A stretch of 64,000 nt of DNA from Pectinophora gossypiella (lineage: Eukaryota; Arthropoda; Insecta; Lepidoptera; Gelechiidae), in NCBI RefSeq assembly GCF_024362695.1, contig NC_065421.1:2108001-2172000 (forward strand), given 5' to 3'. The notes below the pieces were generated by a model. That model was given only the letters and a program-made list of their open reading frames with translations, was not told the DNA's origin and ran no database searches. The stretch's first letter is position 1, and every line of letters begins with the position of its first letter. The position numbers and the translations under genes are program-made. Below, in pieces: positions 11,101 to 18,122 of the stretch.

Positions 11101-13667
11101 ATTATAATATTAGCTATCAAGTTAAATCAAAATTAATATTATCAAAAAATCAACTTTATTACAAAAAGAAAAAGCTCCTGCCAAAACTGTTATAGCAATC
11201 TTCTTTAATTTTTAAATAGATATTATTTTCTGTCAGGCGTTTGTTATCGATGACTGCTTGCAGGATGTGTATTCGCGGAGCTGCTCTCAAGTGAGGCGCT
11301 GTGGCCGGGGAAGAGTGACCTGGACCAGTTGTACCTCATCCGACGGACTCTCGGCGACCTACTGCCGCGGCACATGACAATATTCTCGCAAAATACATTT
11401 TTTCAGGTACTTTTATTTAACACGTTGCGTTGACAGTCCCCATACAAAACGTTTTGAATTCCTTGTAAGTCCCGCATATAATATCTGATGTCACGTTAGT
11501 TTGTTGAAAAAATAAAGCTGAATTTTTTATATTTTTGATTATCTGAATGCTTTAATAAACTTTCCGTCACTTCAGCCTTAAAACAGATGGACAGTCGCAT
11601 TTATCAAACATACTGTAATACAAACCTTTGCTAAGTTAGCCGGGATTCTAGTGGAGCACCCGCCCTTAATGCGTACCAGGTCGTTTCTAAATGACCCATG
11701 TATGGGTCACGGACGTATGGAGCTAGTTCGTCATGACCCGTATACGGGTCACTGGACTATCAACATGTTAAAAAGCAGAGTGTACGCCTTTGCGGGAGCT
11801 CTTAGCTTAAAGGCGTCCCCTTCTTCATCATCTTCATCGTTATTATTTCTAAACGTAATTAAAATAGGCTTATATGTATGGTTGTTTGATAGTAACACAT
11901 TGATACGCATTTCAGGGCATGGCTCTCCCTGAACCGACCACGTTGGAACCTCTGGAGAAGAAGATTCCACAGCGATACGCCAACAATGAACTGATTATAG
12001 ACTTTTTACAGGTAACGCGTATGTTTATAGTTTATAACGTAATAAGTATAGAGGTAGATACCCATCTCGACTGGGTACGATAAGGTGCAATAAGTCCAAT
12101 CAGTTTCCTGTAAAGTAATAAATTTACTGGTTGGACTTAGGGCCTCCTGGTTACATGTCGTTTCTGTAATAGACCAAAAACACCTACAAAAACATCAATT
12201 TTATAATACGAAAACTAATGGTTGATAATTTCACCACTGTCACAAATAATTCGCTGGGCTCAGTGACTGCACTTTTGCTCTTTGGTTTTACATATTTGTA
12301 TGTTTGTATATACGTTTCTTTTATTTGTACACTTTGTGCCTTTCCACTTTTATTGATTTCTTACACCATGCGGGGTTGGCTGGAAGAGATCTCTTTTAGA
12401 GATAAGTCTACTTTTTGTAACCATTTTTTTACACACACACACGCTCTGTCCCCCTGTAATTGAAGCTTGGAGCAAGCATGATTTACCTCAGAAATCAAGC
12501 TCGAATGCTATTGCTAATATGTAAGACGTTTGTTTTGTACCAGAAATGCCTGGACAAGGACCCTATGATGCGGTGGACCTGCGAGCAGCTGCTGAGGCAC
12601 CCGATCTTCGAGAACTTTCTGTTCACCGTGCCGCACTCCGACCACGATGAGTTCGAGAAGGCCAAGAGGACGCAGGTGAGGCGATGCGAGGAGGGATTCA
12701 CCTCGTAGAGTACTGGAGGGTTAAAATGGCCACATCAAAGCAATTCATCTAAAAAAGCTATATTGCTATTTGACATTTGTTTGCATTGCGCACTTACTTT
12801 TCTGTGCGCAAATGTCAAATTGCAATATTGCTTTCTTAGTTGAGTTGCTTCGATGTGGCCATTTTAACCCCCCTGGTATGGGCAGGGTCGCGTCTATATA
12901 TAACGTGAATTTTAAAAAAAGAACATAGTAGCAACAATAAGGCCCGGCGCGCATTAGGAGTTTGTTTCTCGCGCGGCAGAAAAACGCAGCGGCATAATGT
13001 CGCACTGTAATACTGCGCCGCTGCGGTGGCTCTGCCGTCAAGTGCGCGCAATACAATTTAAAACTGTTTGGTACAGTATTACAGTGTGACTGCCGCTGTT
13101 TTTTTCTGCCGCACGGCGAAAAACTCGTAGTGCGCGCCTGGCCTAAGCACTTAGTATTAAAATGTGTCTATAAAACCTCTCTATTGGTGACTTGCAACTC
13201 TGCCCACCTCATTAGTAATCGCGGACGTGAGAGTTTATTGTGACGTATGTAATCCGCACATTTTTTACATTCTCCGTCTGTCGTAGTATTTAAACTCGAT
13301 CATAGAATAAAGAATAATACTACATATAGAACGGTTCAGTCATGAGCAATACATGTACCCACTTTAGAACCCTGTCGCACTATCATTATTTGACATTTAA
13401 TGAGACTTGCGGTTTAATTTGTCAAAAAAGTTAATGTGACATGGTATCAAAGTGTATATAGTGCATATTAGTACTCGTGACCGTACTTCCAGTGTTCGAA
13501 GAACTACCCAGGCACTTTATTTCCAACAATTTACCCTGCAGCACGAGATCCTGATGCGTGCCCTGGACATTCCTCAGCCCGAGTCCCCCTACCTCTCCCC
13601 TGCCAACACTTCCAACTCCAATAACCCCAGTACAGTCTCCAGCAAGAAGAGCAAGAAATCACCCTGA
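2181..13667 (+). CDS. CDKL-family (cyclin-dependent kinase-like) serine/threonine kinase, partial
   Basis: Exons: 2181-2346, 10743-10850, 11264-11406, 11916-12011, 12544-12675, 13542-13667 (256 aa, every junction in phase with AG/GT borders). The protein begins inside the kinase domain. It has the catalytic loop IHRDVKPEN, the metal-binding DFG in KLCDFGFARM, and a TDY activation motif (YTDYVATRWYRAPE) as in CDKL and MAPK-like kinases. It continues with the F-helix PVDVWAIGCVFAELL, the CDK-like stretch WPGKSDLDQLYLIRRTLGDL, and C-lobe helices ending near HPIFENF. The Gly-rich loop and catalytic Lys are absent because the N-lobe exons lie upstream of position 1. The 8.4-kb first intron carries a LINE and several MITEs. 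Closest to CDKL1/CDKL4 by these motifs (family knowledge), possibly cilium-associated by inference. The last exon here ends NPSTVSSKKSKKSP; an alternative terminal exon follows at 15188. Confidence 0.9.
3490..6121 (+). mobile_element. 5'-truncated non-LTR retrotransposon (Jockey/CR1-like)
   Basis: The body from about 3880 carries a reverse-transcriptase ORF, a ~450-bp 3' UTR, and a terminal run of TTA/ATT triplets at about 6088-6121. The endonuclease domain is missing or degraded; the stretch 3490-3880 reads as broken linker in several frames. It lies in the first CDKL intron visible here, in the same orientation as the gene. The 5' limit is uncertain and no target-site duplication was found. 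Confidence 0.75.
3883..5625 (+). CDS. Reverse transcriptase ORF of the LINE (intact 580 codons, 5' incomplete)
   Basis: The domain order is a pre-RT linker, then RT motifs: PIYKAGDRDCVENYRPISIL (fingers), SDQQFGFRAG, VFLDLAKAFDTI (first catalytic Asp), GVPQGSILGPSLFLVFIN, and SFADDTALVF (FADD catalytic pair). A thumb region and a C-terminal Cys/Trp-containing segment (YCITSWGGA) follow. The frame is preceded by a stop at 3880 and the first usable codon is TTG, so the natural ORF2 start and endonuclease have been lost. The uninterrupted frame suggests a fairly young insertion. It enables target-primed reverse transcription in the parent element; this copy cannot cut its own target. Confidence 0.9.
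   Translation: MSCSNDSHHSVNVVNNYFVSCGKLLADKIKANQPNRIVPSDWANSSNCQSFGLLDTDEEEINRLITALKTSNTSGWDGISSAFLKTYKGILIEPITHLCKLSLQAGIFPNVFKIAVVLPIYKAGDRDCVENYRPISILPTLSKILERLMNNRLTKFLEANNFLSDQQFGFRAGLSTSDAVRDLIQFLVEGLDVGEKCVSVFLDLAKAFDTISIPILLKKLECLGIRGNQLKLFESYLTGRTQRVKIDDYVSSDLPINCGVPQGSILGPSLFLVFINHLCSTPLPGGKIISFADDTALVFKASSWQEVFSIAQSGLNVVVSWLLNNYLTVNTDKTKYMTFAIRSPQIPPDFYELIAHCCNQAPDQISSCSCLSLQRVPVIKYLGINIDQHLNFKTHINLVASRVRKLIYVFRCLRHIANFDLIKTVYFAICKSILTYCITSWGGASKSNLMKLEVAQRAVLKVAAFRPYLFPTIALYQDWQVLSIRKLFILSIIMKMHVSLTYDPNLVASKRRSDIVCPSKPCKTSFARRFFFFLGAYIYNKINRRCNIYNLNIYKCKKSVTNWLLTLTYDETEDLLSVIS
6130..6430 (+). repeat. Interspersed repeat starting TTTTGACGTGACTTATTGTAG
   Basis: The segment GCAGATGGCATTAACTACTT ... 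GTCGACCACGCCGGCGGGGT recurs inverted at 46330-46600, partly at 47738-47990, and as short pieces at 3130-3226, 54047-54105 and 61505-61560. T-runs at one end suggest a reverse-oriented poly(A) retroposon. Confidence 0.6.
6846..6955 (-). mobile_element. SINE A' tail fragment
   Basis: It contains CGTCCCACTGCTGGGCACAG and the CTCCACCACGCTGCT segment, the 3' module of the A' subfamily seen complete at 40247-40573. Other tail-only copies are at 2030-2125, 20946-21058, 25196-25335 and 42706-42778. Confidence 0.6.
7095..7385 (-). mobile_element. SINE A copy (inverted)
   Basis: It reads from the tail (CGTGTGGGTTGTAAGG) through CCCTGGTGTCAGGGTTAC and the core (TTAACGTGCCTTCCGAAGCA) to a decayed tRNA-like head (CACCGGGATTTGAAACG). 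Confidence 0.7.
7459..7690 (+). repeat. Interspersed repeat R4
   Basis: A near full-length copy of the R4 family (see 1733-1890), with the CGTCAAAACACGAAATT segment and the GACGTCA motif. Confidence 0.6.
8560..9160. repeat. Repeat-derived stretch without a gene
   Basis: The first part has GC-rich self-complementary segments (CGCGGCCGCGCG; an ATATATCG arm) resembling the foldback at 44330-44465. From 8776 to about 9000 it matches, inverted, 25780-25980 (LINE 3'-UTR type sequence). The 75-103 codon frames here cover both repeats and have no protein features. Confidence 0.45.
9595..9725 (+). repeat. MITE fragment shared with 27812-28145
   Basis: Both copies share CAATAATAAAATTTACGTC, the GGTAACACTTACGTC segment, and the end CATAGGATTGAGCATACC. 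Confidence 0.5.
9730..9896 (-). mobile_element. MITE with GTACGGTCACGAGCA termini
   Basis: The ends GTACGGTCACGAGCA and TGCTCATGACTGTAC are imperfect inverted repeats around a conserved CACATTAACTTTTTTGACAA interior. Further copies are at 10418-10552 (+), 13336-13488 (+), 43012-43156 (-) and 43213-43589 (+, interrupted). Confidence 0.65.
10418..10552 (+). mobile_element. MITE (GTACGGTCACGAGCA family)
   Basis: The right end GCTCGTGACCGTAC is intact; the left end is shortened. It lies in the long CDKL intron. Confidence 0.6.
12075..12290 (+). repeat. Interspersed repeat, two copies in the window
   Basis: It matches 27095-27300 over about 200 bp (GTAATAGACCAAAAACACCT and TTCGCTGGGCTCAGTGACTG in both). 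It is unclassified and non-coding. Confidence 0.55.
12718..12870. mobile_element. Foldback MITE, complete
   Basis: The termini GGGTTAAAATGGCCACATC and its complement at the right end enclose arms of about 60 bp that pair imperfectly, meeting near TGCGCACTTACTTTTCTGTGCGCA. It begins only 43 bp after the donor of the CDKL exon at 12544-12675. Confidence 0.65.
12941..13143. mobile_element. PIF/Harbinger-type MITE with TAA target duplication
   Basis: TAA at 12938-12940 is repeated at 13144-13146. The terminal arms (GGCCCGGCGCGCATTA inward, about 75 bp) pair with GTGCGCGCCTGGCC at the right. A 3-bp TWA duplication is typical of PIF/Harbinger insertions. Confidence 0.65.
13336..13488 (+). mobile_element. 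MITE (GTACGGTCACGAGCA family)
   Basis: It has a GTTCAGTCATGAGCAAT left end and a TACTCGTGACCGTA right end. It ends about 53 bp upstream of the CDKL exon at 13542. Confidence 0.6.
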
Positions 13668-13828
13668 ACTTGGTTGCAAGTTGAATACATGGAAACAATG
13701 TTGATTGGTTAGCGTCTGTTAAGTTTCTTAAAATGTATGTGAAATGGATTCCCAGTAATGTTCTCGTTATATAAACTCTTTAACAGAAAGCACACTGGCT
13801 GCTTTTCTTTATCAAATAGGCTAATTTC

Positions 13829-14048
13829 CAACTAGTCAAACCAGTTACTTTTTACTAAACGTCAAAACACGAAATTACTATGGAATTTGTACGAAAAAGC
13901 AACCTGTGACGTCATAGAAAAACGTGATAAAATGTCCGACTTATTATTACTTTTTTCTTGATTAAAATTCATAAATAAGTTAAATAGAAAAAAGAAAATG
14001 TTTTTCATTAGTTTTAGATCTGCCTTTCTTTAGTAATCATAATTTATC
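13829..14048 (+). repeat. Interspersed repeat R4
   Basis: A well-preserved R4 copy including CTTGATTAAAATTCATAAAT. A shorter copy follows at 14780-14880. Confidence 0.6.
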
Positions 14049-14325
14049 TTCTATGCTGTTCTGGGAGCAAATAAAAAACATAGAACACGTGCAGCTGCTT
14101 GTCTTCCCGGGCATGTCGTAAAAACCGACAGAGGGATTGTGTCCTCTAACATGATGGACTAATGTTATGGGTGATAGGCTGATCCCTTATCACCATAAGG
14201 TTCATCATATCCAGCTTACGACATCGTATGAACAGTGGCTGCAAGTTGTCTTTGATTACTTGTGGCTCTGCCCACCCCATTAGGGATTTTATATGTACCT
14301 GCTAGCTAGACATACGCAACTACAC

Positions 14326-14336
14326 ACGCACGCGCA

Positions 14337-14402
<66 letters not shown>

Positions 14403-14413
14403 GAGAGAGACAC
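14326..14413. repeat. (CA)n microsatellite
   Basis: CA dinucleotides run for about 75 bp, interrupted once by ACATAC, then pass into AGAGAGAG. The 65-codon frame over it is an artefact of the repeat. Confidence 0.9.
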
Positions 14414-15187
14414 TTACACACACATGTTTCATTCATCTATATCTTTATAATAATAGTTCGTTGCACAAACTTATAAGTTATTACTTATAAGCTCACGGAT
14501 GAATTCTGCCTCCTAAAATACAGGTTGACCTAGTTTAGGAGGTAGGAAAAACCTTGTTTATAACGCTCAAAAAAAACTTATATAATTGTATACTACATAG
14601 TTTTGTAGAAGATGATGAATAAAAAATAAAAAAAAAAAAAAAAGCTTACGGGCGTGAGTTTATGTATGTATGTATGTTCATAATTTATCTTGAACCTAGT
14701 TGTTCTTTCTTGTACTCTGGTTTTATCTGCCTAAAAGTTAGGTAATCATAACTAATAATAACTCTTTTTGCATAGGTTAACCAGTTACTTTTTACTAAAC
14801 GTCAAAACACGAAATTACTATGGATTTGTGTGAAAAAGCACACTGTGACGTCATAGTAAAACATGCCAAAATGTCTCTATGTGAAGTGAAGTTATTGTCA
14901 ACTTCCTACTTAAATGTTATTTTGATTTCTTATTATTAGAAAGTACATAAAAAAAAGTTTTGTAAAGGTTTATTTGTAATAAAAAGAGGACGTAACTTCA
15001 GGCCCAGAGTAAACCTGAAGAAAATAGGAAGGATTTATAATATTTTTTATTGTTTGTAGGTTTTCGAGACCTTGAAGTAGTGGCAAAAAAGTGTAGAGCT
15101 CATTTAGTTTATCTATGACAAAAGTAATAAACCGTTACACTTACGCCATCTATTGTCTTAATGTTTGTTTACGTGTTAAATCCCCAG

Positions 15188-15292
15188 GTACAGTCTTCGC
15201 CCTTGCTTCCACAACTGATAGTGGAGCGCTCGCAGCCCGCGAAGGGCAAGAAGATGGATCTGGACGCCCGGAGCCACCTGCCCACCATCTGA
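15188..15292 (+). CDS. Alternative 3'-terminal coding exon of the CDKL kinase gene
   Basis: A CCCCAG acceptor opens a phase-0 exon of 34 codons that contains PLLPQLIVERSQPAKGKK and ends RSHLPTI then TGA. It fits in frame directly onto the donor at 12675, replacing exon 13542-13667, which has its own stop. A canonical AATAAA lies 39 nt beyond this stop. No AATAAA is seen within about 350 nt of the other stop. A C-terminus ending in a Pro-x-Ile motif looks more like other CDKL kinases than the Lys-rich end does (family recollection), so this may be the main form. Confidence 0.7.
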   Translation, partial: VQSSPLLPQLIVERSQPAKGKKMDLDARSHLPTI

Positions 15293-15330
15293 CACGCGCC
15301 CCCCGCTCGCTCGCGGATCCATTGATTATC

Positions 15331-15336
15331 AATAAA
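15331..15336 (+). promoter_or_regulatory. Poly(A) signal AATAAA for the CDKL gene
   Basis: A canonical hexamer 39 nt after the TGA of the alternative last exon. It supports 15188-15292 as a genuine terminal exon. Confidence 0.6.
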
Positions 15337-15407
15337 TACCTATTTATTCTCTTCTCTTGTGGTTTTTATGTCTAGTGAAAAGAGAGTTTGAGTTATTTTT
15401 TCGCTCA

Positions 15408-15504
15408 CAGTTGGCTCGACCATTATAGACGGCGATACAGCTCGCCACCTATCACGTAGGTCTAACAGAAAGCTCGGTGAGGTGTGGATACTTAGTACAT
15501 CTTG
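15408..15504 (+). mobile_element. SINE C copy, split by a MULE
   Basis: The family segment ACAGTTGGCTCGACCATTAT ... ACTTAGTACATCTTG is interrupted by the 9-bp target duplication and MULE at 15514-16188. It resumes at 16189 with CGATGGATGTACC and runs to about 16250. Confidence 0.7.
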
Positions 15505-15513
15505 CGATGGATG

Positions 15514-16188
15514 CATTGCGGACCCACCATACCACTAGCCCTACCCCTGGTGGTAGGGTGGGTCCCAAACCATACCACCATAATGATGTGACAAAGTACT
15601 CGTATGGTTATTTATCTATGATTATTAGTATTATTATTATTAAAGTTTATAAACTACATCGAAACGTTTTGGTTGAAAATACATTCCCCTGTAGTATTTA
15701 GCGTTTTCGGTGAGCGCCATCGAACAACCAACGTTTTAGAATCATTTCATTCGAAAATAAATAAATTACTTAACAAGAATACTGTGACATTAATGCGTTT
15801 ACTGAATGTATTACATAAGATTCATGATGCAAATATGGTACCTAAAAAACGGCGAATAAACCAAATTATCAACGACGATTTTATAATTGATGTACAAATG
15901 CAATTAGTCAACAAAGAAATTACCATTGGTCATGCATTGGACAAATTGCGTACATAATATTTTTTTTATTCTGTTCCTTTTTAATTTTTAATGTGTATTA
16001 ATAGCGGTGTATCCATTTTAGTTTATTTGCTCCAAATAATAATAAGTGTATGTATATGTCAAAACTTTTGTTTTAATAATGTTTTAATTTTTAATAACAA
16101 CACTATTACTTGATGGCATGATGGTGGTATGGTTTGGGACCCACCCTACTACCAGGGGTAGGGCTAGTGGTATGGTGGGTCCGCAATG
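15514..16188. mobile_element. Non-autonomous Mutator-like element (MULE), 675 bp
   Basis: The termini CATTGCGGACCCACCATACC and its exact complement extend as ~70-bp inverted repeats on both sides. CGATGGATG is duplicated at 15505-15513 and 16189-16197, a 9-bp duplication as expected for MULEs. Removing the element and one duplicate restores an uninterrupted SINE C. It carries the transposase remnant at 15673-15957. Confidence 0.85.
15673..15957 (+). pseudogene. MULE transposase C-terminal remnant
   Basis: About 94 codons contain RTTNVLESFHSKINKLL, like the conserved N-x-x-E-x-x-H helix near the C-terminus of MULE transposases, followed by a basic tail and TAA. The DDE catalytic region is missing, so it cannot encode an active enzyme. 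The frame is open, which suggests recent loss. Confidence 0.65.
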
Positions 16189-16828
16189 CGATGGATGTAC
16201 CCCTGTCTACCCCAATTACGATATAGTCTTGAGCTTATGTTGTTGAAGAGAAACTTTTCTGGACCAAGTATCAGAAACACTAACAATCACTGTTAGCTGG
16301 GCAAGGTATCCAACTGAATATGGATCCATACATAATGTGTAATAAGTATTACACAAATCCCAGTGGTACACATACACAGATTTTTGATCACTAAAAACTG
16401 CTCTAGTTTCTTAACATCAAGCAATAAAAGGAACAATGGATTTGAACATTTTTTTTTCTCATTTGTGCCCTAACATGTGATTGGTCAAGTAACCATAAGC
16501 AGTCACATGGCTTGGATTTTAGTGGACTGCAGGACAGGCCCCATCATTAGAGGGCTGCCTTCAAAAGAGGGCAGAAATTAACTGTAATTGTTTTAATAAT
16601 AAAAAACCATTTTAATAAGTAACATTTATTATTAACAAGTTCATATTTCAGGTCCAAGCTGACGTGACTGCTATAATTTACTAAAATAAATGATAAGTCT
16701 TAAATGAATTATTTTTGTACAATCCCCTGCCGGTTTACTCTGATGTGCCCCATAGGAGAATGTGTGGGGCAAATCAGAATAACCACCTGTCTGCCCCATC
16801 AATCTTTGCTGAAAAGCTGAAACAAAAT

Positions 16829-17394
16829 TTAAGTGAAACAATAGACCTCATCATGGTAACTGTATGGATAGTCATCGGATTCATTAGATACTTTTAGGAA
16901 TTCCGGTCTTAGTGTGTTAAAGTCCAAGCGAATAGGTGGCCAGGAACCAAACAGAAGCTGAAAGAAATAGGATAGGTAAATGAATAGGATCGGGAAGATT
17001 AAGGAACTAAGATGCAGGAATGGAAAACTACTAGTGTGAAATTGTATGAAATGTGGATTTTACGACTTAATATTTGAAAAATAATTAAGGGAAAAGTTAT
17101 GCAATAAGGTCCAATTTCCAATGAAATGTGCTTATGGATTAGGTTGTGTTTGTTTTTATAAACGCAGGTGAAATAGTAATAATAATGAGGGTTAGTAGGT
17201 ACATAATAAGCAGCGAGATTCAGCCAAGCATCAAAATATCTTACCGAAGCGAATGGAAGCTTTTTACGATCTTCGGCGCTGACTAAACTATCCACTTTTT
17301 GTAGTCGATACCAAGCATAGTGGCCGGCGATGATAACGGGCACACTCACTATTGTTATAAGATTTTTGTTGAAAAAACTACGTATGTTTAACAT
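16829..17394 (-). CDS. Small single-pass membrane protein, 92 aa, two exons, function unknown
   Basis: Exon 1 (17394-17245) encodes 50 codons. It starts with a basic amphipathic stretch (MLNIRSFFNKN), then a hydrophobic segment LITIVSVPVIIAGHYAWY (residues 12-29), then a charged stretch with AEDRKKLPFAS. The strong donor TCG|GTAAGA joins in phase to an acceptor after CTATTTCTTTCAG. Exon 2 (16957-16829) encodes LLFGSWPPIRLDFN and an acidic tail ending YHDEVYCFT then TAA. The N-terminus would suit a mitochondrial inner-membrane anchor (inference). Without splicing the frame reads on into low-complexity Tyr-rich sequence, which looks like intron. It is head-to-head with the TatD gene. I do not recognise the family. 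Confidence 0.65.
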
Positions 17395-18122
17395 TTTGAA
17401 TTTAAACTAAAATAATGCGGTTCTTCCTGTGTTTTTCTTCCGAGAACAGATGACTGCAGTTATTTTTTATGTGCCGAAAAGTTTAAAAAGATAATTCAAT
17501 GCACACTAATTATAACGTCCTTATGAAAATTATATTTGGTAGGATTATAAATATAATGATCTGTCAAACACCGAAACACCTGTCAAGTGAAACGCGTTCC
17601 GAATATTGAAGATATTGTTTGTAGTTTGTACCTAATATTTCATTTAATATTATAACATTGTGGTAAAATATTTTTATATTATATGAATGATGTGATACAA
17701 GAATACTGTGTCTCTCTGTAAGATAAATGATGATGAATTATCTAGGTTTTGACGGTTTTGATTGCACGCATCTCAAGTTTTCAAACTTGTTTCAATCACT
17801 TGTTGACGTTTGTGTGTATGAAATTAACCAATAGTAAAAGAGATCACATTACCATTGACCAATAGCAGGTCCTAAAATCAACTGTCAAATTGAAGCCTGA
17901 AAGAAATTGGAAACACATTTCAAAACATGGTGGCAGCTCAGTGAACAGGGCGAACGTCTTAACTAGTCATTAAAAATATTGAAGCTTATTTAGCAGGAGT
18001 GTTTGATACAGTTTGTAAGTACAACTATACATTACGATGATCATTTATAACAAGAATCAGTGTTAATTATCGCGTAAATTCTAGGTAAACACCACATCAA
18101 TAAGCTTCATACAAAATCAAGG
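17395..18122. promoter_or_regulatory. Shared 5' region of the 92-aa gene and the TatD gene
   Basis: 728 bp separate two divergent start codons. It holds two ACCAATAG (CCAAT-like) sites about 30 bp apart near 17828 and 17860. There is no repeat family seen elsewhere in the window and no clear TATA box. It probably acts as a bidirectional promoter. Confidence 0.4.

Noticed and set aside
14293..14490. His/Thr-repeat protein
   Set aside because: It is a translation of the CA microsatellite.
16999..17245. Reading the small gene straight through to a 131-aa product
   Set aside because: The sequence after a consensus GTAAGA donor turns into low-complexity Tyr-rich and repeat-like residues, while a good acceptor and exon lie downstream.
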